From Candidatus Omnitrophota bacterium (GTDB taxonomy: Bacteria; Ratteibacteria; UBA8468; B48-G9; JAFGKM01), in the NCBI GenBank assembly GCA_023818745.1, contig JAMWBY010000048.1, positions 1 to 9,438 on the forward strand: a stretch of DNA of 9,438 nucleotides, in the 5' to 3' direction. The notes below the pieces were generated by a model, which did no database searches, was not told the origin of the DNA, and worked only from the letters and a program-made list of their open reading frames with translations. The position numbers were made by a program, and so were the translations under genes. Each line of letters starts with the position of its first letter. The first letter of the stretch is position 1. Positions 1 through 6,892 of this stretch are shown piece by piece.

Positions 1-194
1 CACCTGGATATATAATGACAAAAATGACAGAAAATTTACCTGACAAAGTAAAAGAAGAAATGTTAAAATTAATACCACTTGGAAGATTTGGGAAACCAGA
101 AGAAGTGGCTGAACTTGTATATTTTTTATCTTCTGAAAATTCTAACTATATAACAGGACAGGTGTTTAGAATTGATGGTGGTCTTGTAATGTGA
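1..194 (+). CDS. fabG: 3-oxoacyl-[ACP] reductase, C-terminal part (partial, cut by window start)
   Basis: This is the last 63 codons of a short-chain dehydrogenase/reductase, read from base 3 to the TGA at 192-194. FabG reduces 3-oxoacyl-ACP to 3-hydroxyacyl-ACP with NADPH in the cytosolic type II fatty-acid synthesis cycle. The visible part opens with PGYIMTKMT, the loop that follows the catalytic Tyr/Lys in FabG proteins. It continues with IPLGRFGKPEEVA and FLSSENSNYITGQ, and ends in RIDGGLVM, the usual FabG C-terminus. The Rossmann domain and the catalytic Ser-Tyr-Lys residues lie outside the window. A 47-bp gap separates it from acpP, and the fabG-acpP-fabF order is a classic fatty-acid synthesis arrangement. 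Another SDR could share this tail, but the sequence fit and the neighbours make FabG the best call. Confidence 0.92.
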   Translation, partial: PGYIMTKMTENLPDKVKEEMLKLIPLGRFGKPEEVAELVYFLSSENSNYITGQVFRIDGGLVM

Positions 195-227
195 TTAATA
201 AGTTTTTGTTTAACTGAAAAATAGAAA

Positions 228-237
228 AGGAGGAGGG
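228..237 (+). promoter_or_regulatory. Strong ribosome binding site of acpP
   Basis: An extended AGGAGGAGGG purine tract ends 4 bases before the acpP ATG at 242, so AGGAGG cores lie at two overlapping registers. It is stronger than the start signals of the neighbouring genes, which fits the high protein output that acyl carrier protein needs. That link to expression level is inference. Confidence 0.75.
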
Positions 238-241
238 AAAG

Positions 242-490
242 ATGACAAGAGAAGAAATTGGAAAAATAGTAAAAGAGATTATAGTAGAAAAATTAGGTGT
301 AAATCCTTCTGAAGTTGCAGAAGAAGCAACTTTTGTTGAAGACCTTGGAGCAGATTCGCTTGACACAGTTGAACTTGTGATGGATTTTGAAGAAAAATTT
401 GGAATTGAGATACCTGATGAAGATGCAGAAAAAATTAAAACAGTCAAAGATGCAATTGATTATATAGAAAAGAAAAAACAAACAAATTAA
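242..490 (+). CDS. acpP: Acyl carrier protein
   Basis: An 82-residue acidic four-helix carrier protein that holds growing acyl chains on a 4'-phosphopantetheine arm during type II fatty-acid synthesis in the cytosol. The attachment motif GADSLDTVEL starts at residue 36, and Ser39 is the predicted modified serine. Helix II after it (LDTVELVMDFEEKF) and the acidic stretch IEIPDEDAEKI around residues 55-65 are the usual docking surface for FabG, FabF and other partners. Length and charge match housekeeping AcpP (about 75-85 aa), with a short Lys-rich tail after the last helix. The start is fixed by the strong AGGAGG just upstream. The stop lies 5 bases before fabF, so the two are almost certainly co-transcribed. 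A specialised ACP is possible, but its place in a fab cluster argues for the primary one. Confidence 0.97.
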   Translation: MTREEIGKIVKEIIVEKLGVNPSEVAEEATFVEDLGADSLDTVELVMDFEEKFGIEIPDEDAEKIKTVKDAIDYIEKKKQTN

Positions 491-495
491 AAATA

Positions 496-1731
496 ATGAA
501 AAGAGTTGTTATAACTGGAATTGGATTAGTCACACCTGTAGGAAATGATGTAAAAACAACGTGGGAAAATCTTATTAATGGAGTTTCAGGTGTTGATAGA
601 ATTAAGTCATTTGATGTTTCTATCTATGATACTCAAATAGGAGCAGAGGTTAAAAATTTTAATCTTGAAAATATCCATCCGAAAGAAAAAAGGAAAATGG
701 ATACATTTGTTCAATTTGCAATAAAAGCAACACAAGAAGCAATTAAAGATAGCGGACTGGTGCTTTCAGAAGAAGAAAAAAATACTGCTGGAGTAATAGT
801 TGGAGCAGGTATTGGTGGGTTAAGAATAATTGAACAACAACATAAAATCTTACTTGAACAAGGACCTAATAGGGTAAGTCCTTTTCTAATTCCTATGTTA
901 ATCCCAGATATTGCTTCTGGACACATAAGTATTCTCTATGGTTTAAAAGGAGTAAATTTTTGTACAGTAAGTGCCTGTGCTTCAGGTGCTCATGCTCTTG
1001 CTATCTCTTTAAATCTGATAAGAAGTGGAGTAGCAGATGTAATAATTTCAGGAGGGACAGAATCATGTATAACACCTTTAGGACTCGCTGGTTTCTGTTC
1101 TATGAAGGCACTTTCAAAAAGAAATGACCAACCAAAAAAAGCATCAAGACCTTTTGATAGAGAAAGAGACGGTTTCGTAATGGGAGAAGGAGCAGGAATT
1201 GTCATTCTTGAATCACTTGAACATGCTAAAAAAAGAAATGCTAATATTTATTGTGAATTTATAGGTGCTGGAATGAGCTGTGATGCTTATCATATAACTG
1301 CACCAGATACAGATGGTTATGGTGCATATCTTTCAATGAAATATGCACTTTTAGATGCAAAAATAAATCCAGAAGATATTGACTATATAAATGCTCATGG
1401 AACAAGTACTCCCCTAAATGATAAAAGTGAAACATTAGCAATAAAAAAATTGTTTGGAGAGAATGCATACAAAATACCTGTAAGTTCTATAAAATCTATG
1501 ATAGGTCATACTCTTGGAGCAGCAGGAGCAATAGAGTTTATATCAACTTGTCTTACAATAAAAACAAAAATTATTCCTCCTACTATTAATTATGAGTATC
1601 CAGACCCTGAATGCGACCTTGATTATGTGCCAAATGTAGCCAGAGAAAAAGAAGTTGAGGTTGCAATCTCAAATTCTTTTGGTTTTGGTGGGCATAATGT
1701 AACTCTTGTTTTGAAAAAGTTTAATGAATAA
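496..1731 (+). CDS. fabF: 3-oxoacyl-[ACP] synthase II (KAS II)
   Basis: A 411-residue condensing enzyme of the thiolase fold that elongates acyl-ACP with malonyl-ACP, releasing CO2. The Cys-His-His triad is complete: Cys161 in TVSACASGAHA, His301 in NAHGTSTPLND and His338 in SIKSMIGHTLGAAGA, with the conserved Lys333 in the last motif. The Gly-rich loop SFGFGGHN near residues 394-401 carries His where E. coli FabF has Thr, a substitution seen elsewhere in the family. Length equals the usual 410-415 aa, so the gene looks intact. It begins 5 bases after the acpP stop and has no evident Shine-Dalgarno sequence, so it probably relies on ribosomes finishing acpP. FabB-type synthases are close relatives; adjacency to acpP and the overall motifs favour FabF. 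Confidence 0.96.
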   Translation: MKRVVITGIGLVTPVGNDVKTTWENLINGVSGVDRIKSFDVSIYDTQIGAEVKNFNLENIHPKEKRKMDTFVQFAIKATQEAIKDSGLVLSEEEKNTAGVIVGAGIGGLRIIEQQHKILLEQGPNRVSPFLIPMLIPDIASGHISILYGLKGVNFCTVSACASGAHALAISLNLIRSGVADVIISGGTESCITPLGLAGFCSMKALSKRNDQPKKASRPFDRERDGFVMGEGAGIVILESLEHAKKRNANIYCEFIGAGMSCDAYHITAPDTDGYGAYLSMKYALLDAKINPEDIDYINAHGTSTPLNDKSETLAIKKLFGENAYKIPVSSIKSMIGHTLGAAGAIEFISTCLTIKTKIIPPTINYEYPDPECDLDYVPNVAREKEVEVAISNSFGFGGHNVTLVLKKFNE

Positions 1732-1783
1732 TTATTTATTGATAAAACAAAGATGACAACATGGTTTTCTATCTTTAATTAAA

Positions 1784-1789
1784 AAGGAG
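1784..1789 (+). promoter_or_regulatory. Ribosome binding site of the acyl-CoA dehydrogenase gene
   Basis: AAGGAG lies 5 bases before the ATG at 1795. It sits in the 63-bp gap after fabF, the largest gap within the plus-strand run before 6177. No convincing promoter or terminator was found in that gap, so the gene is taken as part of the upstream transcription unit. Confidence 0.7.
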
Positions 1790-1794
1790 TTAGA

Positions 1795-2955
1795 ATGGAA
1801 TATTTTCTGACAGAAGAACAAAAAATGATTAAAGAACTTGCTAAAAAAATAGCAGAGGAGAAAATAAAACCGAAAAGAGCAGAATATGATGAAAATGAAA
1901 CATTTCCTTGGGACATAGTAGAAGAACTTGCAAAAGCAGATCTTTTCGGAGTTTTCATCCCTTCTGAATATGGAGGACTTGGTTGTGGAGTTTTAGAATT
2001 ATGTTTAGTAATTGAAGAATTAAGCAGAGTTTGTAGTGGAATAGCCCTTTCATATGCCGGGACTGCGCTTGGAACTTTTCCAATTATAATGTTTGGAAAT
2101 GAAGAACAAAAAAAGAAATATTTACCACCAATAGCAAAAGGAGAAAAAATTGCTGCTTTTGCAGTTACAGAACCTGAAGCAGGAAGTGATATAACAAATT
2201 TAAACACCACAGCTAAAAAAGATGGTGACTGGTATATTTTAAATGGAACAAAACAATGGATAACAAACGGAGGAGAAGCAGAAATTTATGTTGTGATTGC
2301 TTCTACAGATAAAACAAAAGGTCCAAGAGGAGCAACCGCATTTATTCTTGAAAAAGGTATGGATGGATTTAATTTTGGGAAAAAAGAAAAAAAACTTGGA
2401 ATTAGAGCATCTGCAACAAGAGAATTAATATTTGAAAATTGTAAGGTTCCAAAAGAAAATATTCTTGGAAGAGAAGGTATGGGATTTCTAATAACTCTTA
2501 AAAATTTTGATACATCAAGACCCGGTGTTGCAGCACAGGCGCTTGGTATAGCACAGGGAGCTTTTGAGGAGGCATTAAAATATGCTCATACGAGAAAACA
2601 ATTTGGTCAGACAATAATATCCTTTCAAGCAGTAAGTCATACACTTGCTGATATGGCAACTCAAATAGAAGCAGCTAGGTGTTTAATATATCAAACAGCA
2701 AGGATGATAGATAGTGGTGCAAAAGATTTTTCTAAAGAATCTGCAATGTGTAAACTCTTTGCTTCTGATGTTGCGATGAAAGTAACAACTGACGCAATTC
2801 AAATATTTGGTGGATATGGATATATGAAAGATTATCCTGTTGAAAAAATGTTTAGAGATGCAAAAATAACACAAATATATGAAGGAACCAACCAAATTCA
2901 AAGAAACATAATAGCGCTTGAACTTATTAAAGAACTTACCAGAAAAAATCCCTAA
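1795..2955 (+). CDS. Acyl-CoA dehydrogenase (short/medium-chain type, FAD-dependent)
   Basis: A 386-residue flavoprotein of the acyl-CoA dehydrogenase family, which normally makes a trans-2,3 double bond in an acyl-CoA and passes electrons to ETF. All three domains are present: N-terminal helices (about 1-120), the middle beta domain beginning with AFAVTEPEAGSD at 121-132, and the C-terminal helical domain. The last includes AHTRKQFG near 264-271, FGGYGYMKDYPVEKMFRDAKI and the catalytic-base motif YEGTNQIQR, with Glu363 as the predicted base. Length is typical and no frameshift is visible. The chain length of its substrate cannot be read from sequence; the SRPGVAAQALG segment at 241-251 recalls medium-chain and some anaerobic acyl-CoA dehydrogenases. 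It sits directly after fabF, an unusual place for a beta-oxidation enzyme. No etfAB genes are in the window. Confidence 0.93.
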   Translation: MEYFLTEEQKMIKELAKKIAEEKIKPKRAEYDENETFPWDIVEELAKADLFGVFIPSEYGGLGCGVLELCLVIEELSRVCSGIALSYAGTALGTFPIIMFGNEEQKKKYLPPIAKGEKIAAFAVTEPEAGSDITNLNTTAKKDGDWYILNGTKQWITNGGEAEIYVVIASTDKTKGPRGATAFILEKGMDGFNFGKKEKKLGIRASATRELIFENCKVPKENILGREGMGFLITLKNFDTSRPGVAAQALGIAQGAFEEALKYAHTRKQFGQTIISFQAVSHTLADMATQIEAARCLIYQTARMIDSGAKDFSKESAMCKLFASDVAMKVTTDAIQIFGGYGYMKDYPVEKMFRDAKITQIYEGTNQIQRNIIALELIKELTRKNP

Positions 2956-2963
2956 TTTTTTTA

Positions 2964-3866
2964 ATGAAAGAAATAAAGTATAAAAAAGAAGAAAAATTAA
3001 GAATTGATAAGTTTTTAAAAGAAGAATTAAAACTTTCTCGTGAAAGGATAAAAAATCTTATAAAGGAAAACAAAATCCTTGTAAATGAAAAACCAGTTGA
3101 ACCATCCTATCTACTGAATAAAAATGATTCAATAAAACTTATTGAAGAGGATATAAAAAAAGATGAAATAATTAAACCTGAAAAAGGAGACCTCTATATA
3201 ATTTATGAAGATATGGATATAATTGTTGTAAATAAACCCTCTGGAATATTAACACATCCGACTCCCAAAATAAAATCAAATACACTTATAAATTTTTTAT
3301 TATACCATACAAAACTTGCAGATATTGGTGCACCTTATAGACCGGGAGTTGTTCATCGTCTTGATAAAGAAACAAGTGGAGTAATTGTTTTTGCTAAAAA
3401 CGATTTTTCTTACTGGTCATTAATTGAACAATTTAAAAACCGTATTATCAAAAAAGAATATTATGCAATTGTAAAAGGTAGATTCCCCGAAAAGAAAAAA
3501 ATAGTTGAATTTAAAGTTTCTCCCGATAAAGAAAATCTTACAAAAATGAGAGTTCGTTTTTTAAAAGGGAAGGATGCACTCACTGAAATAGAAGTTGAAG
3601 AACATTTTGAAAATTATACTCTATTAAAGTTAAAACCATTCACAGGAAGAACTCATCAAATTCGTTTAACTTTGTCTTATTTAGGATATCCTGTTCTTGG
3701 AGATACAAAATATGGAGGAGAAAAAACATTATCAGGGAAATTATTTCTTCATTCTTACAAAATTTCATTTATTCATCCAAAAACAAGAAAAATTATAGAA
3801 TTTATCGCGCCTTTTCCAGAACATTTTAATAATTTCTTGACAGATAAAAAAAATATCTTATTATAA
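2964..3866 (+). CDS. RluA/RluD-family 23S rRNA pseudouridine synthase
   Basis: A 300-residue RNA-modifying enzyme that isomerises uridine to pseudouridine, most likely in 23S rRNA. The N-terminal 60 or so residues form an S4 RNA-binding domain (KLRIDKFLKEELKLSRERIKN, then NEKPVEPSYLLNKND). The catalytic domain follows, with VVNKPSGILTHP at 88-99, the active-site motif HRLDKETSG at 131-139 (Asp134 is the nucleophile) and GRTHQIRLTL at 228-237. Having both an S4 domain and this core places it with RluC/RluD rather than RluA or TruC, but the exact target uridines cannot be told. It starts 8 bases after the acyl-CoA dehydrogenase stop with no Shine-Dalgarno sequence, so translation is probably coupled. 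The start is supported because the S4 domain begins about 10 residues in. Confidence 0.93.
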   Translation: MKEIKYKKEEKLRIDKFLKEELKLSRERIKNLIKENKILVNEKPVEPSYLLNKNDSIKLIEEDIKKDEIIKPEKGDLYIIYEDMDIIVVNKPSGILTHPTPKIKSNTLINFLLYHTKLADIGAPYRPGVVHRLDKETSGVIVFAKNDFSYWSLIEQFKNRIIKKEYYAIVKGRFPEKKKIVEFKVSPDKENLTKMRVRFLKGKDALTEIEVEEHFENYTLLKLKPFTGRTHQIRLTLSYLGYPVLGDTKYGGEKTLSGKLFLHSYKISFIHPKTRKIIEFIAPFPEHFNNFLTDKKNILL

Positions 3867-3874
3867 TTAAAAAG

Positions 3875-3882
3875 AAAGGAGG
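3875..3882 (+). promoter_or_regulatory. Ribosome binding site of the Gfo/Idh/MocA-like gene
   Basis: AAAGGAGG ends 5 bases before the ATG at 3888 and lies in the 21-bp gap after the pseudouridine synthase. It fixes the start codon and shows that this gene can be translated independently of its upstream neighbour. Confidence 0.75.
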
Positions 3883-3887
3883 AAGAA

Positions 3888-4799
3888 ATGTCAGAAATAA
3901 AAATAGGAATAATTGGATTTGATACTTCTCATGTAGTTGCTTTTACAAAACTTTTAAATGATGCAAATGAGCCGTATCATGTAAAAGGAGGGAAAATTAT
4001 CGCAGGGTACCCATCATTCAGTCCTGACCTTTATGCAAGTTATTCAAGAGTAGATGGATTTAAAAAAGAACTTGTTGAAAAATACAATATTGAAATTGTT
4101 GATTCAATAGAAGAATTGTTAAAAAAAGTTGATGCGATTCTTCTTGAAAGTGTTGATGGAAGAAGGCATTTAAAAGAAGCAGAACCAGTTATAAAAGCAC
4201 AAAAACCACTTTTTATAGATAAGCCATTAGCCGCAAACTATTATGATGCATTAAAAATTTATCAAATGGCACAAGAATTTAAATGTCCTGTTTTTTCATC
4301 TTCTTCATTAAGGTTCGATTTCAATCTTTTAAAAATCAAAGAAGACCCTGAACTTGGAGAAGTTTTTGGATGTGATGCTTTCTCACCTTGTACTCTTGAA
4401 CCGACAAATCCTGGCTTTTTCTGGTATGGAATACATGGAGTTGAAATTTTGTATACTTTTATGGGAAAAGGCTGTAAAAGTTTATATTGTGAAGCGACAG
4501 ATGATTTTCATTTTGTAGTTGGTATCTGGGAAAAAAATAAAATAGGGACTGTAAGAGGAACAAGAAAAGGCGCCCATAGTTATGGAGCAACTATATTTGG
4601 AGAAAAAAAAGTTTATCAGACAACCTATTCACTGGAAGTCCCTCTTTACTCACAACTATTAAAAAAAATAATTGAATTTTTTAAAACAGGTAAATCTCCA
4701 GTAAATCCCGAAGAAACACTTGAAATTATGAAATTTATGGAATGTGCTTTAATAAGTGAAAAAGAAAAAAGAGTTGTTAATCTTGAGGAAATAAAATAA
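3888..4799 (+). CDS. Gfo/Idh/MocA-family putative oxidoreductase, divergent
   Basis: A 303-residue protein with an N-terminal Rossmann-like nucleotide-binding half and a C-terminal substrate half, as in Gfo/Idh/MocA sugar dehydrogenases. Supporting features are the beta-alpha start KIGIIGFDTSH (5-15), the EAEPVIKAQKPLFIDKPLA segment with the family DKP motif at 111-113, GEVFG at 157-161, and GIHGVEILY at 181-189, where His183 aligns with the usual active-site region. The C-terminus PVNPEETLEIMKFMECA is also typical. The dinucleotide loop is odd: where relatives have Gly-x-Gly-x-x-Gly/Ala it reads G10-F-D12-T-S-H15. Substrate and cofactor use are unknown. At 303 residues it is shorter than classic members (about 330-390). 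The ceramidase-like gene follows after 16 bp, so the two probably form a functional pair, perhaps acting on sugars or glycoconjugates. Confidence 0.82.
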   Translation: MSEIKIGIIGFDTSHVVAFTKLLNDANEPYHVKGGKIIAGYPSFSPDLYASYSRVDGFKKELVEKYNIEIVDSIEELLKKVDAILLESVDGRRHLKEAEPVIKAQKPLFIDKPLAANYYDALKIYQMAQEFKCPVFSSSSLRFDFNLLKIKEDPELGEVFGCDAFSPCTLEPTNPGFFWYGIHGVEILYTFMGKGCKSLYCEATDDFHFVVGIWEKNKIGTVRGTRKGAHSYGATIFGEKKVYQTTYSLEVPLYSQLLKKIIEFFKTGKSPVNPEETLEIMKFMECALISEKEKRVVNLEEIK

Positions 4800-4804
4800 A
4801 AAAT

Positions 4805-4818
4805 AGGAGTAAAAATTG
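4805..4818 (+). promoter_or_regulatory. Ribosome binding site and TTG start codon of the ceramidase-like gene
   Basis: AGGAG at 4805-4809 lies 6 bases before TTG at 4816-4818. No ATG or GTG occurs in frame between the SD and the first conserved strand (KVGFGKVCITPP), so TTG is the start. Every other complete gene in the window starts at ATG. A TTG start usually lowers translation, which here is inference. Confidence 0.7.
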
Positions 4819-6177
4819 AAAGTTGGGTTTGGAAAGGTATGTATAACTCCTCCTATTGGATTTTCCCTTGTAGGATATTTTGTTGATAGGAGGTCAGAGG
4901 GAATTATAGATGAACTATATGCGAATTCTATTGTTATTGATGATGGAAAAAATTTATTTGCTTTGGTATCTTGTGATTTAATATGGATTGAAGAAGAAAC
5001 TACAGAAAAAGTTAAAGAAATTGTTTCAAAAGAACTAAAAATTAAGCCACAGAATATTGCTATTCATGCAACCCATACCCATACTGGACCATTAACATCA
5101 AAGCCAGAAGGTTCAATATATACAAGGAATTTTTATGTAGAGGATTCATATTTAGAAATATTGCCCTTATTTATTATAGGAAGTATAAAAATTGCATATA
5201 AAAATTTAAGAGAAGTAGAAATAGGAGTAGGAAAAAGTAGAGTAGATGGAATTGCCTTTAATAGAAGATATTTAATGAAAGATGGTAGAATTATTACAAA
5301 TCCATTTACCCAAAAAGAAAATATAGTAAAAAGTGCAGGAGAAGTTGATGATACACTTTATGTAATTGTTTTTAAAGAAAATGAGAAATATATTGGATTT
5401 ATAATAAATTTTGCACTTCATCCTGATACAATGGGTGGGAATTTAATATCTGCTGACTGGCCTGGTGTTTTAAGAAAAAAAATTGAAGATGAGTTTAAAT
5501 GTAATGCTTTAATTCTTAATGGACCAAGTGGAGATATAAACCATATAAATCCAGCAGATGATATAACAAGAACAAATAAGATTAAAGAAATAATCGCTGA
5601 AAAACTTTTTGAAGGGACCAAAAGAATATTAGAAAATATGGAATTTAGAAAATATGATAGCATAGAACCATTTTTCAAAAATTTTACTCTCAATTATTAT
5701 TCTTATACAGAAGAAGATGTTAAAAAAGCAAAAAAAATTTTAAATTCAAAAATTCCAAAGGATACCTTAAAATATTTAATAGGTCTTTCAATTCTTAATA
5801 TGGAAAAACGGAAAGAAAAAAAGTGGAAATTATATCTAAATGGTTTTTCAATCAACAAAAAATTATGTATATTAACATTACCTGGAGAAGTTTTTACCGG
5901 GATAGGAAAAAATATAAGAAAAATTTTACCTTTTGAAAATGTAATTATTGCTCAAAATTCAAACTTTCATCTTGGATACATTCCTACAAAAGAGGCATTT
6001 TTACAGCATAAGAACAACCTCAAAATTAAACCCGACTTTGACAATGTTCGTCTTTCGGAAGCAATAGGCATAAATTCAAGTTATGAAACCCTACCTCTTG
6101 CTTGTAAAGTTGCTGAAAATTCAGAGGATATAATTTTAAAAACAGTAAAGAGTATAAAAAATAAACAAAATTTTTAA
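4816..6177 (+). CDS. Neutral/alkaline ceramidase-like hydrolase (PF04734-type catalytic domain)
   Basis: A 453-residue protein matching the catalytic domain of neutral ceramidases, zinc amidases that cleave the N-acyl bond of ceramide. It starts with the family strand VGFGKVCITPPIG. The zinc and active-site segments are all visible: IHATHTHTGP at 83-92 (His cluster), NFALHPDTMGG at 198-208 (His202), LNGPSGDINH at 234-243, LPGEVFTGIG at 355-364 (Glu358) and HLGYIPTKEAF at 385-395 (Tyr388). There is no signal peptide or membrane segment, and no C-terminal Ig-like domain as in secreted ceramidases (about 650 aa or more), so a cytosolic role is likely. Many such short relatives have no known substrate; an N-acyl amide of an amino sugar is one possibility. 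It pairs with the Gfo/Idh gene upstream and its stop overlaps the convergent deacetylase gene. Confidence 0.82.
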   Translation: MKVGFGKVCITPPIGFSLVGYFVDRRSEGIIDELYANSIVIDDGKNLFALVSCDLIWIEEETTEKVKEIVSKELKIKPQNIAIHATHTHTGPLTSKPEGSIYTRNFYVEDSYLEILPLFIIGSIKIAYKNLREVEIGVGKSRVDGIAFNRRYLMKDGRIITNPFTQKENIVKSAGEVDDTLYVIVFKENEKYIGFIINFALHPDTMGGNLISADWPGVLRKKIEDEFKCNALILNGPSGDINHINPADDITRTNKIKEIIAEKLFEGTKRILENMEFRKYDSIEPFFKNFTLNYYSYTEEDVKKAKKILNSKIPKDTLKYLIGLSILNMEKRKEKKWKLYLNGFSINKKLCILTLPGEVFTGIGKNIRKILPFENVIIAQNSNFHLGYIPTKEAFLQHKNNLKIKPDFDNVRLSEAIGINSSYETLPLACKVAENSEDIILKTVKSIKNKQNF

Positions 6178-6872
6178 ATTAATTCAACTGGTTTAACTCT
6201 TCCCCATACATTTTCTACTCTGAAGGCCTCTGCATATAAAACACCACACTGAAGTCCTCTAAATTTTGACATCGTCTCTATTAAATTTATAGGGTCTGAT
6301 AAGTGATGTCCTTTTATCCATTTATATTGACTTTCATGACATAAAAGCATTTGTTTTTTTATTTCAAAAAAATCTGTTATATCAACATAATGAGTTGGTT
6401 GAAATTTAAGCCCAACAACTGTATCCATATAAAAAATTGGAGTTATAATTTCATGCGCAGGATATTTTGTTTTATAATTTGGTAATGTTGCAGTAAATGC
6501 TGCTTCAAATACAAGTGTTCCTGTAATTGTATGGTCTGGCATATAATCTTCTGGTGAATGAGTTATTATAATATCTGGTTTTGCATATCTTATTATATCA
6601 ATAACTTTTATTCTCATTTCTTCTGTATTATACAAGTCAAGGTCTCCTGTAATGGGTCCTAAAACTTCCGCTGATATCAATTCTGCTGCTTTTTTTGCCT
6701 CTTTATCTCTTATTTCAGCAAGTTTTTCTGGTGTTATATCTTTTCCTCCCATATCTCCATTACAAAGATGTGCCATAAATATTTTATGTCCAATTTTTGA
6801 ATATTTTGCCAATGTTCCGCCACATAAAATTTCAAGGTCATCTGGATGTGCTCCAATTGCAAGAATTCTCAT
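6174..6872 (-). CDS. PIG-L family zinc deacetylase (BshB/MshB-like)
   Basis: A 232-residue protein of the PIG-L/LmbE fold, whose members remove acetyl groups from N-acetylglucosamine conjugates (MshB in mycothiol, BshB in bacillithiol, PIG-L in GPI synthesis). The zinc site is visible as AHPDD at 8-12 (His9, Asp12, with Asp11 as likely base) and HSPEDYMPDH at 105-114 (His114). The first strand MRILAIGAHPDD, the GGTLAKYSKIGH helix and the HESQ motif at 179-182 also fit. The length matches BshB1-type proteins (about 230 aa), but no bshA or bshC is in the window, so the substrate is unassigned. The start is fixed by AAAGGAGGT just upstream. It faces the ceramidase-like gene tail to tail with a 4-bp overlap and has its own promoter in the divergent region. 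Confidence 0.88.
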   Translation of the reverse strand: MRILAIGAHPDDLEILCGGTLAKYSKIGHKIFMAHLCNGDMGGKDITPEKLAEIRDKEAKKAAELISAEVLGPITGDLDLYNTEEMRIKVIDIIRYAKPDIIITHSPEDYMPDHTITGTLVFEAAFTATLPNYKTKYPAHEIITPIFYMDTVVGLKFQPTHYVDITDFFEIKKQMLLCHESQYKWIKGHHLSDPINLIETMSKFRGLQCGVLYAEAFRVENVWGRVKPVELI

Positions 6873-6875
6873 TTT

Positions 6876-6884
6876 ACCTCCTTT
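6876..6884 (-). promoter_or_regulatory. Ribosome binding site of the PIG-L gene
   Basis: On the minus strand this reads AAAGGAGGT and ends 3 bases before the ATG whose first base is 6872. It is a near-perfect match to the 16S anti-SD. Together with the promoter at 6893-6921 it implies a very short leader of about 14 bases. Confidence 0.75.
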
Positions 6885-6892
6885 TTAAAAAA

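Noticed and set aside
166..447. Minus-strand 93-codon open frame opposite acpP
   Set aside because: It is Ser/Phe/Ile-rich low-complexity translation from the antisense of a clear acpP gene, with no family motif.
1732..1794. Possible terminator or promoter between fabF and the acyl-CoA dehydrogenase gene
   Set aside because: GATAAAA at about 1741 can pair with TTTTCTATC only with a bulge, the stem is nearly all A-T and no T-run follows. A TTGATA-like box has no -10 at a workable distance. The gap is read as an ordinary intra-operon spacer.
1779..2210. Minus-strand 143-codon open frame opposite the acyl-CoA dehydrogenase gene
   Set aside because: It mirrors the coding frame of a well-supported gene, has no recognisable domain, and its Ser/Phe-rich composition is typical of antisense frames.
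3842..3858. Small hairpin AGATA / TATCT around an A-run at the end of the pseudouridine synthase gene
   Set aside because: The stem is only 5 bp, mostly A-T, lies inside coding sequence and has no following T-run, so it is expected by chance in DNA this AT-rich.
6652..6888. Plus-strand 78-codon open frame opposite the start of the PIG-L gene
   Set aside because: It is the antisense shadow of the AHPDD-containing N-terminus of the deacetylase and has no ribosome binding site or conserved motif.
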